The notes: generated from the letters alone by a model not told the origin. Counted from the first letter of the stretch, positions 45,197 to 58,917 are shown. The stretch is DNA of 64,000 nucleotides from Trichosporon coremiiforme (GCA_039545355.1 BCJJ01000017.1:310001-374000), one strand, 5' to 3'. Translations and numbers: made by a program.

Positions 45197-46249
45197 TCGA
45201 TCCCATGACTGAACGAGTACCTTGTTGACATTTTACATTCGCGCACACACATCGACACCACAACCGACACCATTTGCAAGCTCTTCACACTCATCAACGA
45301 CCACACAATATTCCCCCCATCACCACGTCCTCTAGGTTCTCTCATCATTTGCTTTCTGTTGACCTTGTATTATATTTTGGCTTCCTGTGTGAATGACAAA
45401 CACAGCCAAGCATGTTTGGGGGATGTTTGTGTAAGGAGATCAGAGGATGCATGCATACCAACCTTGTACATTTGGCTGATCGGTTACGAAACCTGCTTCG
45501 GATGGTCGGACGGCCGAAAGAGACTCAGAGCCGACGGGATCCGGGGTATGATGTGTACGTGGGAGACTGCCGAGAGATGGAACCTATGACCTCGGAGATG
45601 AGATTCGGATTCATCAAGCCGCCAAGAGAGTGCAAGTGTGGAGACTAAGTGAAATAGAAGACGACGGTGACTGCCTAGTTGGCTGCTGGTTGAATTGAAG
45701 GCAGAGGGGTTGAATGAAATTTGACGATTGCCGCAAAGATGCAGCTGATCGGTGATCGATCAGGTGCTCAAGCTCAGGTCAGCGAGAGCGGCTAAGAGGT
45801 TAAAGGGAGAGCGGACACAGTGAAGCGGGAAGGGGGAGGTATGGAAGCTTGGTGGATAGGTATGTGAGTGGTGCAAGCAGCGATGATGCAACAGTGGTCA
45901 AGTGCAACGGCGTCCGGCGTAGCAGACGGCAGCCTGCGATCGAAGACATCATAAGGTGTGCCTGGTGGTGGACCTGGTCCTGGTCCTGGCGTGTCTCCGT
46001 CAAGGATACCCAGCTCTGCTCTCACCCCCTCTCCATCTCTGCTCATCCATCTCTACCTCACTCCCACTCCATCTTTGCATTCGGCACATCGTCTCCATCT
46101 CCATCTCCGCATCGCAAGCCGACCCACATATCATCGCCCGTCTGTTGTCAAGACCATCCACACCCGCCCGTCCTTCGCCTTTCCAATCGCGCGTAACGTA
46201 AATGGCTCGTCCCTCCCCGACTTGAACCTCCGAGGTTTCCACCTCCACC
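45197..46249. other. Intergenic, CDH1 3' flank and CAC1 promoter/leader
   Basis: 1.05 kb between two plus-strand genes. The last 250 bp are CT/CCAT-rich (likely the CAC1 leader). No gene was recognised. Confidence 0.45.
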
Positions 46250-49200
46250 ATGCAGTTCCAGCCTTACCCGATAGATCCCAACGCTCCCCCGTCACCGGGC
46301 CACACCACACCAAAGGCGAGCGACTCTCTCGCAGCGCCCATGATGAACCCCCTTGCAGCTCGGTCACACACTTCCCTCGTCGACCCCCGGGTGGAGGAAC
46401 TTCAAGCCACCGGCAACGGCTACGGCGGACCGCCGGACGCTAACCTCAACGTCGATTCCTACCCCCGCCGCGGCCACCAACCGAGCACAAGCATCGGCTC
46501 GTTCACATCTTTTCTTAGCAGCAGCCCGCCGTCGTTCGCAGCTGACGACCCGCATGCAGAGCAACATTTGCAAGCCGGTGACGACAGTGGCGCAGCAGGA
46601 ATAGCACCCCCGGTCCCTCCCATGGGCGGGGATGAGTTCAGTTTGCCAAGCCCTGTTGACGATGGAAACGATCAAAACGCTCACTATCCCGGAGTCGTCA
46701 TGAGTGGCCCGGGGCTCGGATTTGACGACGTCACGCTCGATGCCGACTCGATGGCCGACATTCTCGACCCCGCTGCGGCCCCGTCTGGCAACCAACCCGG
46801 CCCGAAAGCAGCGGGTGCCAACATCGCTCCATGGCTGGAGGAGGACGAGCCGCCCTCTCCGTCTTCAACGCCCTCGCAGTCGAGTCTAAGGCCGCCGAAT
46901 GCGATCCACGCGGAGACCATGCCCCCGTCTCTCATCTCGAGCGCGAGTACGTCGACAACGCATGTCGACAGGAGGGAGAAGAAGTCGCATCTGAGTCACT
47001 TTCCCTCCGTGCCCAACATCCCGCGGATACTGAACCGGCACCACCACGGCTCGACGTCGCAGCACAAGACCTCTGGGGACGACTTCCTGCAGCCGTATCC
47101 ACTTGGTGCTTCAACGCAGGCGTCCTCCTCGTCATCCCTGTTCCACGACGGCACGATCACACCGACATCCTATAGCTCGCACAAGGCTCGATCGATCATC
47201 GGCGGACGCGAATCACCAATACCGCCAATCCCTGATCGCGCAGGCAGTGTGGCTTCGACAGGAGGGCATCACCACAGGTTACGCTTCGGAAGCACAGCGA
47301 CGACCGCCATGACGTCGAGCTCCGGAGCGAGCACCTACGGTGACTCACACAGCAAGAAGAAGGGGTTCCTTGGCAACTTCCTGCGAAGAAAAACAGGGAG
47401 CGGGGGTGCTTCTTCCCCACAGCTGCCGCCCGACTTCATGCCCCCGTCGCGCGTGGTGACGACTGGCTCAATATCGACGCAAGGATCGAGTCTGCGAAAC
47501 CAGAGCGTGTCGACGCAGGGAACCGTCTCACCGACAGCGACATGGAGCGCCCGCAGCAACAGCATTCAGTCTGACGCCAATGTGTCGCCGTTACATGCGC
47601 CGCAGGAGGAGGACGACGAGCCGGAGCTCTTCCTTAACACGAACCTCGATGATATGGAAGGCATCGTGGACCCGAACATTGCGAACCAGCCGCGGCCAGC
47701 GGTGCCATTGCCCACCTCGAACGTTGGTGGAGAGATGGGTCTTGCCGATGCGCTCCACCACACCTCGTCCTTCGCGTACGGCAACGGTACTGTCGGGCCG
47801 TCGAACGGGCGAGCGATCGTGGAGCAGGCAGGGGGGCCATCAGCATTCACGCGGCCGAATCCGTTCATGTCGTACTCGTCCGGCTCGGCGTCAGGATCCG
47901 AGCCGCCGTCGCCCTTCACTGTGTCTCCGAAGACTTCCATTCCGAACGCCACGACGAATGCGCCGCGGCGACCGTCTCAGCTCCGGAACGTCAAGATCAA
48001 CTCGGTGGACAGCGAGAGCTCGGATACCTCGAGCCTGCAGCCGCTCGCCCCCTCGTGGGCGCAGGGCATGCAGCCGCCACCCAATATGTTCAAGGACCCC
48101 TTCGGATCTGTCTCGTCACGCACCACGCAGCGAGCGGATGGGGCACCGGTTTCCCCGTCCCGCTCCACGATTGCGCCGGGGAGCTACGAAGGCGCAGGCT
48201 CATCACAGTCGCACGGCTACGCCCCGGCTATTCCGCCGCATAATGGCACTGCTCCTGCATCATCGTCGTCTGCTTGGGCGGCTCCGGAGAGTTGGGGCGT
48301 CGAGGCGGACGGCCCGGGACAAGAAGAGGAAGACACGACGTCAAGCAGCGGCAGCGAGTCGGACTGGGTCGAGTCGACTGAGAGTGTCGTCACGCCGGGA
48401 TGCTGCGAGGGCACCGACCCGATGGCCGTGCCGGACGGCGCGGGCGTTTCGGGTGTCAGTACCCCGCGAGCAGCCAGAGGCAGTCACCAGGGTCACCATC
48501 ACCACCACCGGCATCGACCGAAGACGAGCGGATTGCACCACGACAAGAGTCGCTGGGTCTCCGATACAACCGCGAGCGTTCCTGTGAGTAATGCAGCTAA
48601 CGGCTCCTTCGCAATAGCTAACGTCAGCACTTCATCCGAATCTACCGCGCAGATGGCTCGTACTCTGTGCTCTCGTTCCCGATCGGGACGACGACGAGCG
48701 AGCTCATCTCGGCAATGTCCGGCGGAGAGGCATCGACAAAGATGAAGCTCTACATTCGCGAGCGAGGGCAGGACCGTCAACTCCTGTCGTCGGAACGGCC
48801 GCTGGCGCTGCAGGCCCGACGGTTGCTGCAGGCTGGGTACACGGAGGCCGAACACCTGGAGGAGATAGGAAAAGAGGATCTCAGCATGCTCTGCCGGTTC
48901 ATCTACCAGACGCCAGTTCTGCCCGTCATGAACCCGGAGGAGGAGAGCTCGTACGAGTCGTTCGAGTTCATCGACCTGTCCGGGCGTGACCTGCAGGTTA
49001 TCCCGATCTTCCTCCATCTGCACGCGGATAATATCATCATCCTGAATGTGTCGCGCAACCCGATGACGGATCTGCCGCTCGACTTCATCCAGGCGTGCAC
49101 GAGTTTGAAGGAGCTGCGCATGTCCAACATGGCGCTGAAGAAGATCCCGGCGTCTCTCCCGGCAAGTACGACGTTGACCCGTCTCGACTTGTCCTGCAAC

Positions 49201-52200
49201 CGTATCGCGGACCTCGAGTCGGCGCACCTGTGCGACATCCAGACCCTGCTCTCGCTCAAGGTGCAGAACAACCGTCTGTCGTCGATTCCCACCTACTTCA
49301 CGCAGATGCACGGGCTCAAATACCTGAACATTTCGAACAATGTGTTCGACGAGTTCCCTGCCGTCATCTGCCAGATGAGCAACCTCATGGACCTCGATGT
49401 GTCGTTCAACCGCATCACCGAGCTGCCTGCCGAACTTTCCAACTTGCGGACATTAGAACGCCTGATCTGCGTCGGAAACGAGCTGACCGAGTTCCCGGAG
49501 ACGTTTGTGACGCTTGAGAACCTGCGTGTCCTGGACGTGCGAAGAAACAAGCTGATCGACCTCGCGCCGGCCTACGCGCTCCCGCAACTCGAAGTGCTCC
49601 GCGCCGACAGCAACGACCTCGTCACGCTCGACACGGAGCTCGGACCGAGGATCAAGGACTTCAGCGTACCGCACAACTCGATCACGGGCTTCACTCTCGC
49701 GTCCGTCACGGGCATGGCGTACTCGCTCACGAACCTGAACCTGTCGCACGGCAAGCTCTCCAGTCTGGCCGAGAGCGCGCTGAGCGAGCTCGTCAACCTC
49801 TCCGAGCTCAATCTCAGCTTCAACCAGTTCACGCGCCTGCCCCAGACGCTCGACCGGCTCGTCAACCTCGAGATCTTCAGCTGCACGGACAACACGCTTG
49901 ACTCATTGCCCGAGAACTGTTTCGGGAACATGCAGCGGCTGCGCATCTGCAACATCCACAACAACAATCTGAAGAACCTCCCCGACGACGTATGGAACTG
50001 CGGTGCCATTGAGAGCATCAACCTGTCCTCGAACCTGCTTGTGAACTGGCCCAGCCCTCAGAAGTGGTACGAGCAGGTCGCCGCCGACCCGATGCGCAAG
50101 ATGTCCACCGTGTCGGCGCTGTCGAGCAAGTCGAAGAGTCTCGTGCCGCCCGCTGGAGAAAGCCTCACGCATCTCTTCCTCTGCGACAACAAGCTGAACG
50201 ATGACGTTTTCGACCAGATCGCTCTCTTCGGCAATTTGCGAGTGCTCAACCTCAGCTTCAACGCCGAGATCCTCGAAGTGCCGGCGTACACGCTCAGCCA
50301 CTGCCAGCGGCTCGAGGCGCTGTACCTGTCGGGCAACAAGCTGACGAGCCTGCCGTCCGAGGACCTGGAGCAGCTCACGAATCTCCGCGTGCTGCACCTG
50401 AACGGCAACAAGCTACAGACGCTGCCTTCCGAGCTTGGTCATCTCAAGCACCTCGAGCACCTCGACGTCGGCTCCAACGTGCTGAAGTACAACATCGCCA
50501 ACTGGCCGTACGACTGGAACTGGAACTGGAACACGGCGCTGCGATACCTGAACCTGTCGGGCAACAAGCGTCTCGAGATCAAGCCCACGAGCGGACAGGA
50601 GATGTACCAGCACGCTGGCGGGCCGCGGCGCGAGCTGTCCAACTTCAGCTCGCTGTCGCACCTCCAGGTCCTCGGCCTCATGGACGTGACGCTGCGTATC
50701 CCCGTGCTGCCCGACGAGTCGGACGAGAAGCGTGTGCGAACGTCTTTCTCCAACATCAACAACATGGCCTACGGTATCTCGGACATGCTTGGTTCCGTCG
50801 ACCACCTGGCCATGTTCGACCTGGCCGTGCCCAACTTCCGCGGCAGCGCGGACGAGTGTATCTTCGGCATGTTCGGACGCGCCGCGCCCAGCATCCCGGC
50901 AGGCAAGATCCCGAAGTATGTGCAGGAGCACTTTGCGACGATGCTCGCGGAGCAGCTCCGCGCCTTGCAGCCAGATGAAGCGACGACGGAGGCACTCCGC
51001 CGCTCGTTCTTGTACATCAACAAGGCGACTTTCGACGCTCTGTCCGGCAACGATAAGCGCCACCGCGACTCCAATGGTTCGCTCCTGACCATGGGCCTGG
51101 TGCGCAAGGGTCCCAGCATTCACACCCAGCTGCGTACCGGTGCCTCGGCCGCCGTCGTCTACATGCGCGGCAAGGACCTCTACGTCGCGAACGCAGGTGA
51201 CACGCTCGTCGTCATCTCAAGCGCTGGAAGAGCTGAACTGCTCTCGAAGCGTCACGACCCGACAGACCGCGAGGAGACGGCGCGTATCCGACGAGCCGAG
51301 GCGTGGGTGTCGACCAAGGGCTTCGTCAACGACGACAAGGAGATCGAGATCTCGCGCGCGTTCGGTTTCTACCAAGCGCTGCCTGCCGTGAACGCCTCGC
51401 CCGAGACCAAGTCGCGACAGCTGAACGAGACGGACGAATTCATCATTATCGGCAACTCGGCGCTGTGGAAGTGCTGTCCGTACCAGACGGCCGTCGACAT
51501 TGCGCGCACAGAAGCCAAGGATCCGATGATGGCTGCGCAGAAGCTGCGCGACTTTGCTATCTCGTACGGTGCCGAGGGGAGTGTCATGGTCATGGTCGTG
51601 AATGTGGCGGACCTGTTCGTCGGCGCTGGTCCCACAGCAGACAAGGGCCTGGATGAGTTCAGCGTGAAGCAGCGTGCGCCCCGCCGGCGCATCGAGGAGG
51701 TCGGCGACCGTACCCTGAACCGGCTGCAGCAGGAGATTGAGCCGCCGACGGGCCAGGTCGCGATCGTGTTCACCGACATTGTCAATTCGACCGCGCTCTG
51801 GGAGACGAACCCCGGCATGCCGACCGCGATCAAGATGCACCACTCGCTGATGCGAAGACGTCTGCGCCTCGACGGAGGCTACGAGGTGAAGACTGAAGGC
51901 GACTCGTTCATGGTGTCGTTCCAGTCTGTCACGGCCGCGCTGCTGTGGGCGTTCAACTGCCAAATCGGGCTGCTGCAGCTTGAATGGCCCCGCGAACTCC
52001 TCGAGTCCGAGGACGGCAAGATGATCTTCGACTCGCAGGGGAACGTCATCCACCGCGGTCTCCGTGTCCGCATGGGTGTGCACTGGGGCGCGCCCGAGTG
52101 CGAGCGCGACCCGATCACGAGGCGTATGGACTACTACGGCCCGATGGTGAACCGCGCGGCCCGTATCAACGCCTCCGCTGACGGCGGACAACTCATGGCA

Positions 52201-53160
52201 TCCCAGGACGTGATCAACGAGATCCGCAAGCTGCGCGAGTACATCGAGTCCTCGGACGAGCACAGCCTGGACGAGCTCGATCCCATGGTGAAGCGCGACG
52301 TGCTCGAGCTGCGCCGCATCGGCGGCCTCGACATCAAGGATATGGGCGAGCGCAAGCTCAAGGGTCTCGAAGTGCCCGAGAAGCTCTCGCTGCTGTACCC
52401 GAAGGCGCTCTCTGGACGGTTGGAGCTCTTCACTGGTCTCCGCGCCAATGTGGAAGTCAACAACGATGCGCGCATCTTCGCCTCGGATCAGGACATCGAG
52501 GATGCCCGCGCTCTGGCCGCCATCACGCTCCGTCTCGAGGCTCTCTGTGCGCTGCAGGCGCCGTCGGTCGAGTCCAAGCCACCCTCCCCAACGACGCCGT
52601 ACAGCGACCCCCGCCTCAGCATGATTGCAGGCAGTGCTCCGGGGCCCAACACGAACATCCCACTACCGGGCACGCCGGGTGGTCCAGCCGGTGCGCGGAT
52701 GAGCATCTCGGGCCCCGTACCCACGAACGCAGGGCACAGCAACACGGCCAAGCGCGGGTCTGGTCTGAACCCCATCCCGAACCCGCACCTCGGCCCCGCG
52801 ATCCGCGACAACATGACAGAGGACGAGTACGTCGAAGTCGTCGGCAGTTTGACGACGCGTATCGAGAACTGTCTCTCTACGCTGTACCTCAAGCATTTGG
52901 GCGGGTTCGCGTCTGTGCTCGCTGCACTGGAGCAGGCCACGCACATCGACAAGGGCATGCTTGTGCATGCCATCAGCCAGATGAGCGGGCATATGGGCAA
53001 CAGTGCCCATGTCGGGTACGGCGGGCACGGCGGGCACGGCGGGCATGGATACAGCCACAGCGGCCGGTACAGCATGAGCGGCGAGTATAGCCAGAGCGGA
53101 CACGCGACGCCGACGCCGAACAGTCCGCGCATCGGGCCAGCATACGTCACTCCCTACTAG
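46250..53160 (+). CDS. CAC1: Adenylate cyclase (Ras/G-alpha regulated, LRR type)
   Basis: Makes cAMP from ATP and feeds the PKA pathway. Exons 46250..48583 and 48628..53160 (44-nt intron); 2288 aa, close to Cryptococcus Cac1 (2271). Order: a Ser/Pro-rich N-terminus of about 770 residues; Ras-association domain starting at the exon junction (HFIRIYRADGSYSVLSFPIG, about 779-865); leucine-rich repeats about 889-1480; PP2C-like domain about 1510-1780; class III cyclase domain about 1819-2010 with both metal-binding Asp (VAIVFTDIVNSTALW and TEGDSFM) and MDYYGPMVNRAARI; then a C-terminal tail with Gly-His repeats, where CAP-type partners would bind. The PP2C-like domain lacks key metal ligands. A single short intron in 7 kb contrasts with the intron-dense neighbours. 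Confidence 0.97.
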
Positions 53161-54453
53161 CATCTCTCTCTCCATCTCCCCCATCTTTATCATCCTCATT
53201 CACAGTATCAAGACAAGCGTTTACATTACCATCTCCGGAGTCTGATTGTAGGTTAGGTAGTAGTGTTATGGACCTTTGGTAGTGCATTGCCCGTCGAGCT
53301 GCCGCGTGTCGTGAATCTCAGGCCAGGTGCTGTATGACGCAGAAGTCCAAGGTCAGCTGGGGCTAAGCGATCGGTCCCGCCGCTCTCATGGTTCCATGGC
53401 CCCATTTACTCCGGCCCGATAGTCGTACACTAGTCCCGGGTCTGGACGGTCTCTGCGCCGCCTCGACACTCCTCACGGCGTGCACGGCGTACGGACCTGC
53501 ACCGAGCGCCGAGCACGAGCCGTGCAAGCGTGGGTGACCATGTGGCCAGCGAAGCTGGAACACGGGGTCCACAGTGTGGTAGCCGGCATGCATCTGATCA
53601 GTCTTGTGTTAACTACTCAGTTTACCCACTCTTCGTGTCTCATTGCCCAACTGTCTCACGGTCTCGATCGTCGTCACGATGAGCACCTAGGTACATAGAC
53701 CCGGTCCCCATCATCGATCTCGACGTCTCGACTCTCTCTTACTGGATACTCTACTTTACGTGCTTCCTCGCTCAACTCACTCTTCGCTCTTCCTTCTTCG
53801 CTCTCCCTTCTTCGCTCAGTTGCTCGTACCCGAATACTCTGACACTCTACCGCCCAGCGTAATCTTCCTTCCTTTGACTACGATTCCTTCCTTCCACCTG
53901 CGGCCGTCGACTGACGCCAACTCTCAGTGTCCGACCAGTCTCCGGCCTTGCACTCTACGACTTACGCCCACTTCTGCATCGATAGCATTGATCGCATCGA
54001 CACTCAACCCATACCCAAGCGACATTCCCACCAGCCGACCTTCCTTCCCTAGGTGCTCCCCAATGACCTCCAGTCCTTGACCATCAAACAATAGGCGCCT
54101 GCACCTGCGCCAGTTCTGCTTTAATCACGCTGCACTGCCAGCTTTCCTACACATTACTCGTGCACACATTAATTGCACGTCGCGTCGTACGCGTTGACGC
54201 GTGCGCGTACAACGACTGTACGAAGGTCACACTCTCACAATCACACGAAACGCAACATTCGATCTGAACCTACGTACCTGCGTGAATCGCTGATTCAGGG
54301 TCTCCCACCCCAGCCGACCAGTCAAGGTGCCGTACGTGCCGGATCTGATCCTGAACGCCCGAACGCCCGTCACCGCAGCCGCACGCCCGGTCAGCAATCA
54401 AGCAACAACAACCACTACCTCTGTCAACAACTCCAACTTACCCCACATACACC
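53161..54453. other. Intergenic, CAC1 3' flank and promoter of the ankyrin/DIL gene
   Basis: 1.3 kb. From 53700 on the sequence is CT-rich and unstable-looking (TTCGCTC repeats near 53780-53820), consistent with a promoter and leader. No gene or RNA was recognised. Confidence 0.45.
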
Positions 54454-57400
54454 ATGGCCACGGACGAAGCCTCGAGCAGCAGAGGGTGAGTAACTACACT
54501 ATCTATACAGAGGGAGGGCGAATGGGAAGGGTGCTATCCGCTCTCTACCAGCGGGCAACGCCGAGAGCCGGCGACTGCGGAGGGCTGCGACGTGTAAACA
54601 ACCCCAGCCGACCGGCAGGAGATTCAGAACTTTGTGCAGCACAAGCGTCTGATGCTACCTCGACCACTGCGGCGTACTCCGGCTATGGCCCAGCGTGGAC
54701 TACAGCTAACAACAGGCCGTTCCTCTACCCGCCAACACCGCAGTCCATCCAGACACTCCTCGACAGCGACTCGAACGACTTAGACAGACCGAAGACGATC
54801 CTGCGACATGCGCTCTCGTTCGCGGTGTCACACGCCGACGTCGAGCTCACGACATGGCTCACAAGCGTCCAGGGCGATATGGTGAGTACCCCATCACCTC
54901 GAGGGGCGGGTGATGTGTGCGCTGCTGGAGCACGCGTACGTGCGGTGCCGTGGTGTCACGCCTCGCACAAGCTGCGTGTTCGTGCATATGCTTCGACGAG
55001 CTTTGTCGGCGTCACCACTGCTGTGCAGCACCATGCGGTAGAACCCAGGGGAGGGGTAACTGTCGTGTGCGTGTGTCACTCTGGGCGCACGATCGCCCCG
55101 CTGCCCGCCCGTGGCTTGCCTATGGCCCGCGTGATCGTCAGCATGCTTTGGCCCGCGCCTTGATCACCACAGCGGTCTGACATTGTGCACCAGCTTACAG
55201 TACGATGGAGTATCGAGCTGACGACACAGGCCACCCTACTTGACGAAGCCGCGGCCGAACTCGAAGACGACGACGGCTGGGGAGTCGTCGGCATGGCGAT
55301 CCAGTCTTCGTGCGGGCAAGCTGAGCGCGAGGAGGTCGTCCGTCTAGTCGTTGGACGCTGGGGCGTCGAAGTCGGACCGCGGAACGGACGAGACCGCGCA
55401 GGGTGGACGCCACTGCACCTCGCCGCGATCGTGTCAAGCCCGCAGATCGTCTCCGTGCTGATGAACCGGGGCGCATCGGCTTCGGCACTCACCGCACAGG
55501 GGCTGAGTCCGTACGACCTGATCACCGGGATGGAGGGCCGCGAGGCGCTCGCAATCCTGTTCGACCCGTTAGCCGACCAGCCGATAGCGGAGGACGCACA
55601 CATTGCCCCGCAGCGGCGCGAGCTTCTGAAGCGGCGGCGGATCCGACAAGCGACGGAAGCAGCTCGGGCAGCGAAGCGCGGTGAGCTGAAGCGAATCGCT
55701 CTTGAGCGTGAGCGCTGGGTCCGTGATCGCGCGAAGCACATTGGCGTCGAGAGTAGCGTCCTGTTCAACCCCGAGTCGCACGAGGCAGAAGCGGAGGAGG
55801 AGAGCGACATGGACGAGGACGAGGACATCAGCCCGGACCACCTCGTCTTCCACATCAACCAGGTTCCGGCCCTCCTCGACGTGTTCGTCACGAGCTACCG
55901 ACCAGTGTGCAAGCCCCTATCAAAGAGAGCACTCCCCGCCAACGCGCTGTACCTCTATGCCCGCTTCGCGCACTATCAATGTGACGAGACTTGGCTGGAG
56001 GAGCTGCTAGAGGGTGCCGTCGACGCCATTGAGCATGGTGTCTACGTAAGTACAGCTATACGGTCCAGATTTCCGAAGCTGACGACAGGGTAATGGAGAA
56101 GACCTTGCGTTCCTTGCGTTCTGGGAGTACAACCTGACGCTGCTGCTGTACCTGCTGCGCGGGGACGAGCCGCTCGCCGGAGTCTGCGACGAGCTCAACT
56201 TCCTGACCATGATCGAGGAGCTCATCAACGCGATTCACGTGTTTATCATTCGCATAGCCGAGCGCAAAATCGACGAGATCATGGACGCGGCGATGCTCGA
56301 CTTTGAGGCGCTCGAGGACTTTGACGATGTGCGGTTTACGGACGAGTGGAATCTGTTCCGGTCTTTCGGCTCCAAGAAGAAGCGCGACTCGCCATTAGCC
56401 CAGGCCATCTTCTCGCTGCCGAACACGCCCGAGCGGCCAGACCGGAGTAAGCGCGACAGCGCCAAGCTCCACCGCCGCGTCAACTCGATCCAGGACCTGC
56501 GCGTGCAGGCGTCAGCTGCTACCGCTGAGGCCAAGGAAGCCATCGCGAACGGCATGTCTAAGGCGCAGGCCGTGTTCGGAGACAAGGCATCTCCGCGCAA
56601 GGTGACGGACATTCTGACGTCGGTGCTCCTGATCCTGCAGCTGTATGAAGTGAACCCGGCGTTCATCGTGCAGGTGTTCTCGCAGACGTTCTTCTGGATC
56701 TCGAGCGAGCTGTTCAACCGCATCATCACGCGCAAGAAGTACCTGTGCCGCACAAAGGCCGTCCAGATTCGCATGAACATTACGGCTCTCGAGGACTGGA
56801 CGCGCTCGAATGGTCTCCCACCCAAAACTGCCAGCACGCACCTCGAGCCGGTCATGCAGCTCTTGACGTGGCTTCAGTGCTCGTCGCAAATCACCGAGTT
56901 CGACACGCTCATCGGCACGGTGCAGACACTGCGTGCCCTGAACCCCCTCCAGATGCGCCGCGCCGTGCAGAACTACCGCTTCGAAGTGAACGAGAGCCAC
57001 ATGGCCGACGACTGCGTCCAGTACCTTGCCCAGTTACAGCGCGACTGGGACAGGCGGCGAGTGCAGACTGCTTCTGCGGCACACTCCGTGACGGCAGAGA
57101 ACAGTATGCCCATAGAGGCGCTGTTCGACGGCACGCCCATCGGGGAGTGGACGCCGCAGACGGCGCCCGAGAGCCCAGGGGAGCTGCTCGACTCGCGGTT
57201 CATGCTTCCCTTCCTCATTCCGCAGAATGACTTCCTTCTCGCCGCCCCGCCACCGGATACGGCGTACCGCAACCTTCTCCTCGAGCGGACGTTGCCCGAC
57301 GGCAGCATCCCCAGCCGGCCACTCAGCAGCGCCAGTTTCTCGTCCTCCGCCCCACTTGGATGGGTACGAGCACCGGCGCGTGTGCGTGACATGCCGCCGG

Positions 57401-58113
57401 ATTTCTTCTCGTGGCTGAAGACTCGCCAGTCCGAGGCGCAGGGACGGTTAGGCTACCAGCGTCCCCGCCTTGACAGCCGGTTGCGCGAGGAGCCCGGCAA
57501 GATCGACTTGGCAGAGGACGACGAGGTTGAGGAGTTACTCGGCGAGCTCGAGCCGGTCAGCGAGGACCGGGAGATGACGCCTACACGGCTAGGCGAGGCG
57601 CCGCCAGTGCCCTCCAAGGACAGGGGTTTCCCGCAGCTCTTTGCGCCGCCACCCATCAACGGCCCCGGAACGCCGGGCACGCCGAGCAAGTCACCCTTCG
57701 CTTCTCCGACGCTGGGCAGCCGTGCGTCCTTCGGCTCGTTGTCCTCGCCGACCCGAGACCGACACGCGCGGCAAGCCTCGACCGAGCTGGCGTACCGTTC
57801 CAGTCCCCCGCGCGACGTGCTCGCCGAGAACATCGAGCTGATCACGCGCGCAAACGACAGCATCAAGTCGGGCAATGGGGGCCACTACGAGCTGGGCCGC
57901 GTGCAGCGCCAGCGACAAGCGTCCGTATCCTCCATCAACAGCGTTGCAAGCGCCGGCTCCCAGATATCGGGCAAGAAGAAGTGGTGGCAGATCCGCAAGT
58001 CTTCGGGCTCGATGGAGAGTGACGGCAGGAGGACGAGGGAGGGAACGGCAGAGACCATCAGGCCGTCACCCAGCACCAGTCCTGCGAAGCAGCCGGCGGC
58101 TCATGTGGCGTAG
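54454..58113 (+). CDS. Ankyrin-repeat and dilute (DIL) domain protein
   Basis: Exons 54454..54485, 54716..54881, 55230..56045, 56089..58113; 1012 aa. Ankyrin-type repeats lie at about residues 118-165 (DRAGWTPLHLAAIVSSPQIV). The region 340-460 matches fungal DIL proteins, and the DIL core is at about 530-645: QVFSQTFFWISSELFNRII, CRTKAVQIRMNITALEDWT, HLEPVMQLLTWLQC and FRFEVNE-like NYRFEVNE. The C-terminal 300 residues are Ser/Pro-rich and basic. In myosin V and afadin DIL binds cargo or partners; the fungal ankyrin-DIL proteins have no role I can name with confidence. Introns 1 and 2 are long (230 and 348 nt), so a further small exon between 54882 and 55229 cannot be excluded; the N-terminal 66 residues are the least certain part. 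Confidence 0.85.
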
Positions 58114-58322
58114 GAACGTCTCAGGAGACCGAGCGTGCCGATGCCCCCGATGACGGTGAGTCCGGAGCCGACGCCGTTGTGAGCCGCTAGGCCGGCGTGG
58201 AATCGGGGCGTTAGCCGCTGGAGTGCTAGTCTCTCTGCCGGGCTGAGTCGGCTAGAGCTCGGCGTGGCCGCAGCGTAGCGCAGGTCACCGGCCAGCAGCC
58301 TGCCGGGGCTCGACACACGCAT
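58101..58322 (-). CDS. Candidate small membrane protein, hypothetical
   Basis: A 73-residue ATG-started frame, tail-to-tail with the ankyrin/DIL gene and overlapping its last 13 bases. The protein is basic in the first half (RLLAGDLRYAAATPSSSRL, LALQRLTPRF) and ends with a Gly-rich hydrophobic segment (GSGLTVIGGIGTLGLL) and two Arg, a layout seen in small mitochondrial membrane proteins. Codon use is GC-rich in third positions like real genes here. No homologue recognised; no introns or transcript evidence. It may be chance. Confidence 0.3.
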   Translation of the reverse strand: MRVSSPGRLLAGDLRYAAATPSSSRLSPAERLALQRLTPRFHAGLAAHNGVGSGLTVIGGIGTLGLLRRSYAT

Positions 58323-58863
58323 GATTTCCCCCCTCCCGGGTGATCGCTGATGCACGGTGCGGGATGGACAGTACGGACCCAGGATACGTGCGATTCCTTC
58401 GTAGAGTGTACTTGCTGCACATGCATTGTGGGCCACACCACGGCGCGCAGCGAGGTCGAAGGCCGAGCTACTTCTTCTCACGACACACTGATGGTCACTG
58501 GGAACCCTTTAGTCAGCACTGATAGATGCAAAATGCTGTGATTGAATGTCGGGGATGCATGGCAAAGTGGGGGATGCTCTCGGAGACGGCGGCGCCAGCA
58601 TGCATCGTTGCCTATGCCGGGGACCGTCACTGGATTGGTGATCGGTGCCATGCAAGGGAAGGAGGCTCCAGGGCGGGGCAGGCGGGCAGACGACGAGCAG
58701 GATACGGGCAGGGCGGCGGACGCGCTGGATTCAGTGGCCGGCGTGTTTTCGCATTTGGGCATTTGCCGCTCAGCCAGTTGTAGTCATCAACAATACCTTC
58801 GTCTGTTCACTGCGCGGTCGAAATTGCTCTCCCTCCCTCGTCTTCCCTCTTGTCTCCTTTCTA

Positions 58864-58917
<54 letters not shown>

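Noticed and set aside
54327..55163. 278-residue plus-strand frame at the start of the ankyrin/DIL gene
   Set aside because: It reads through introns in another frame; splicing from ATG 54454 gives a continuous protein into the ankyrin repeats.
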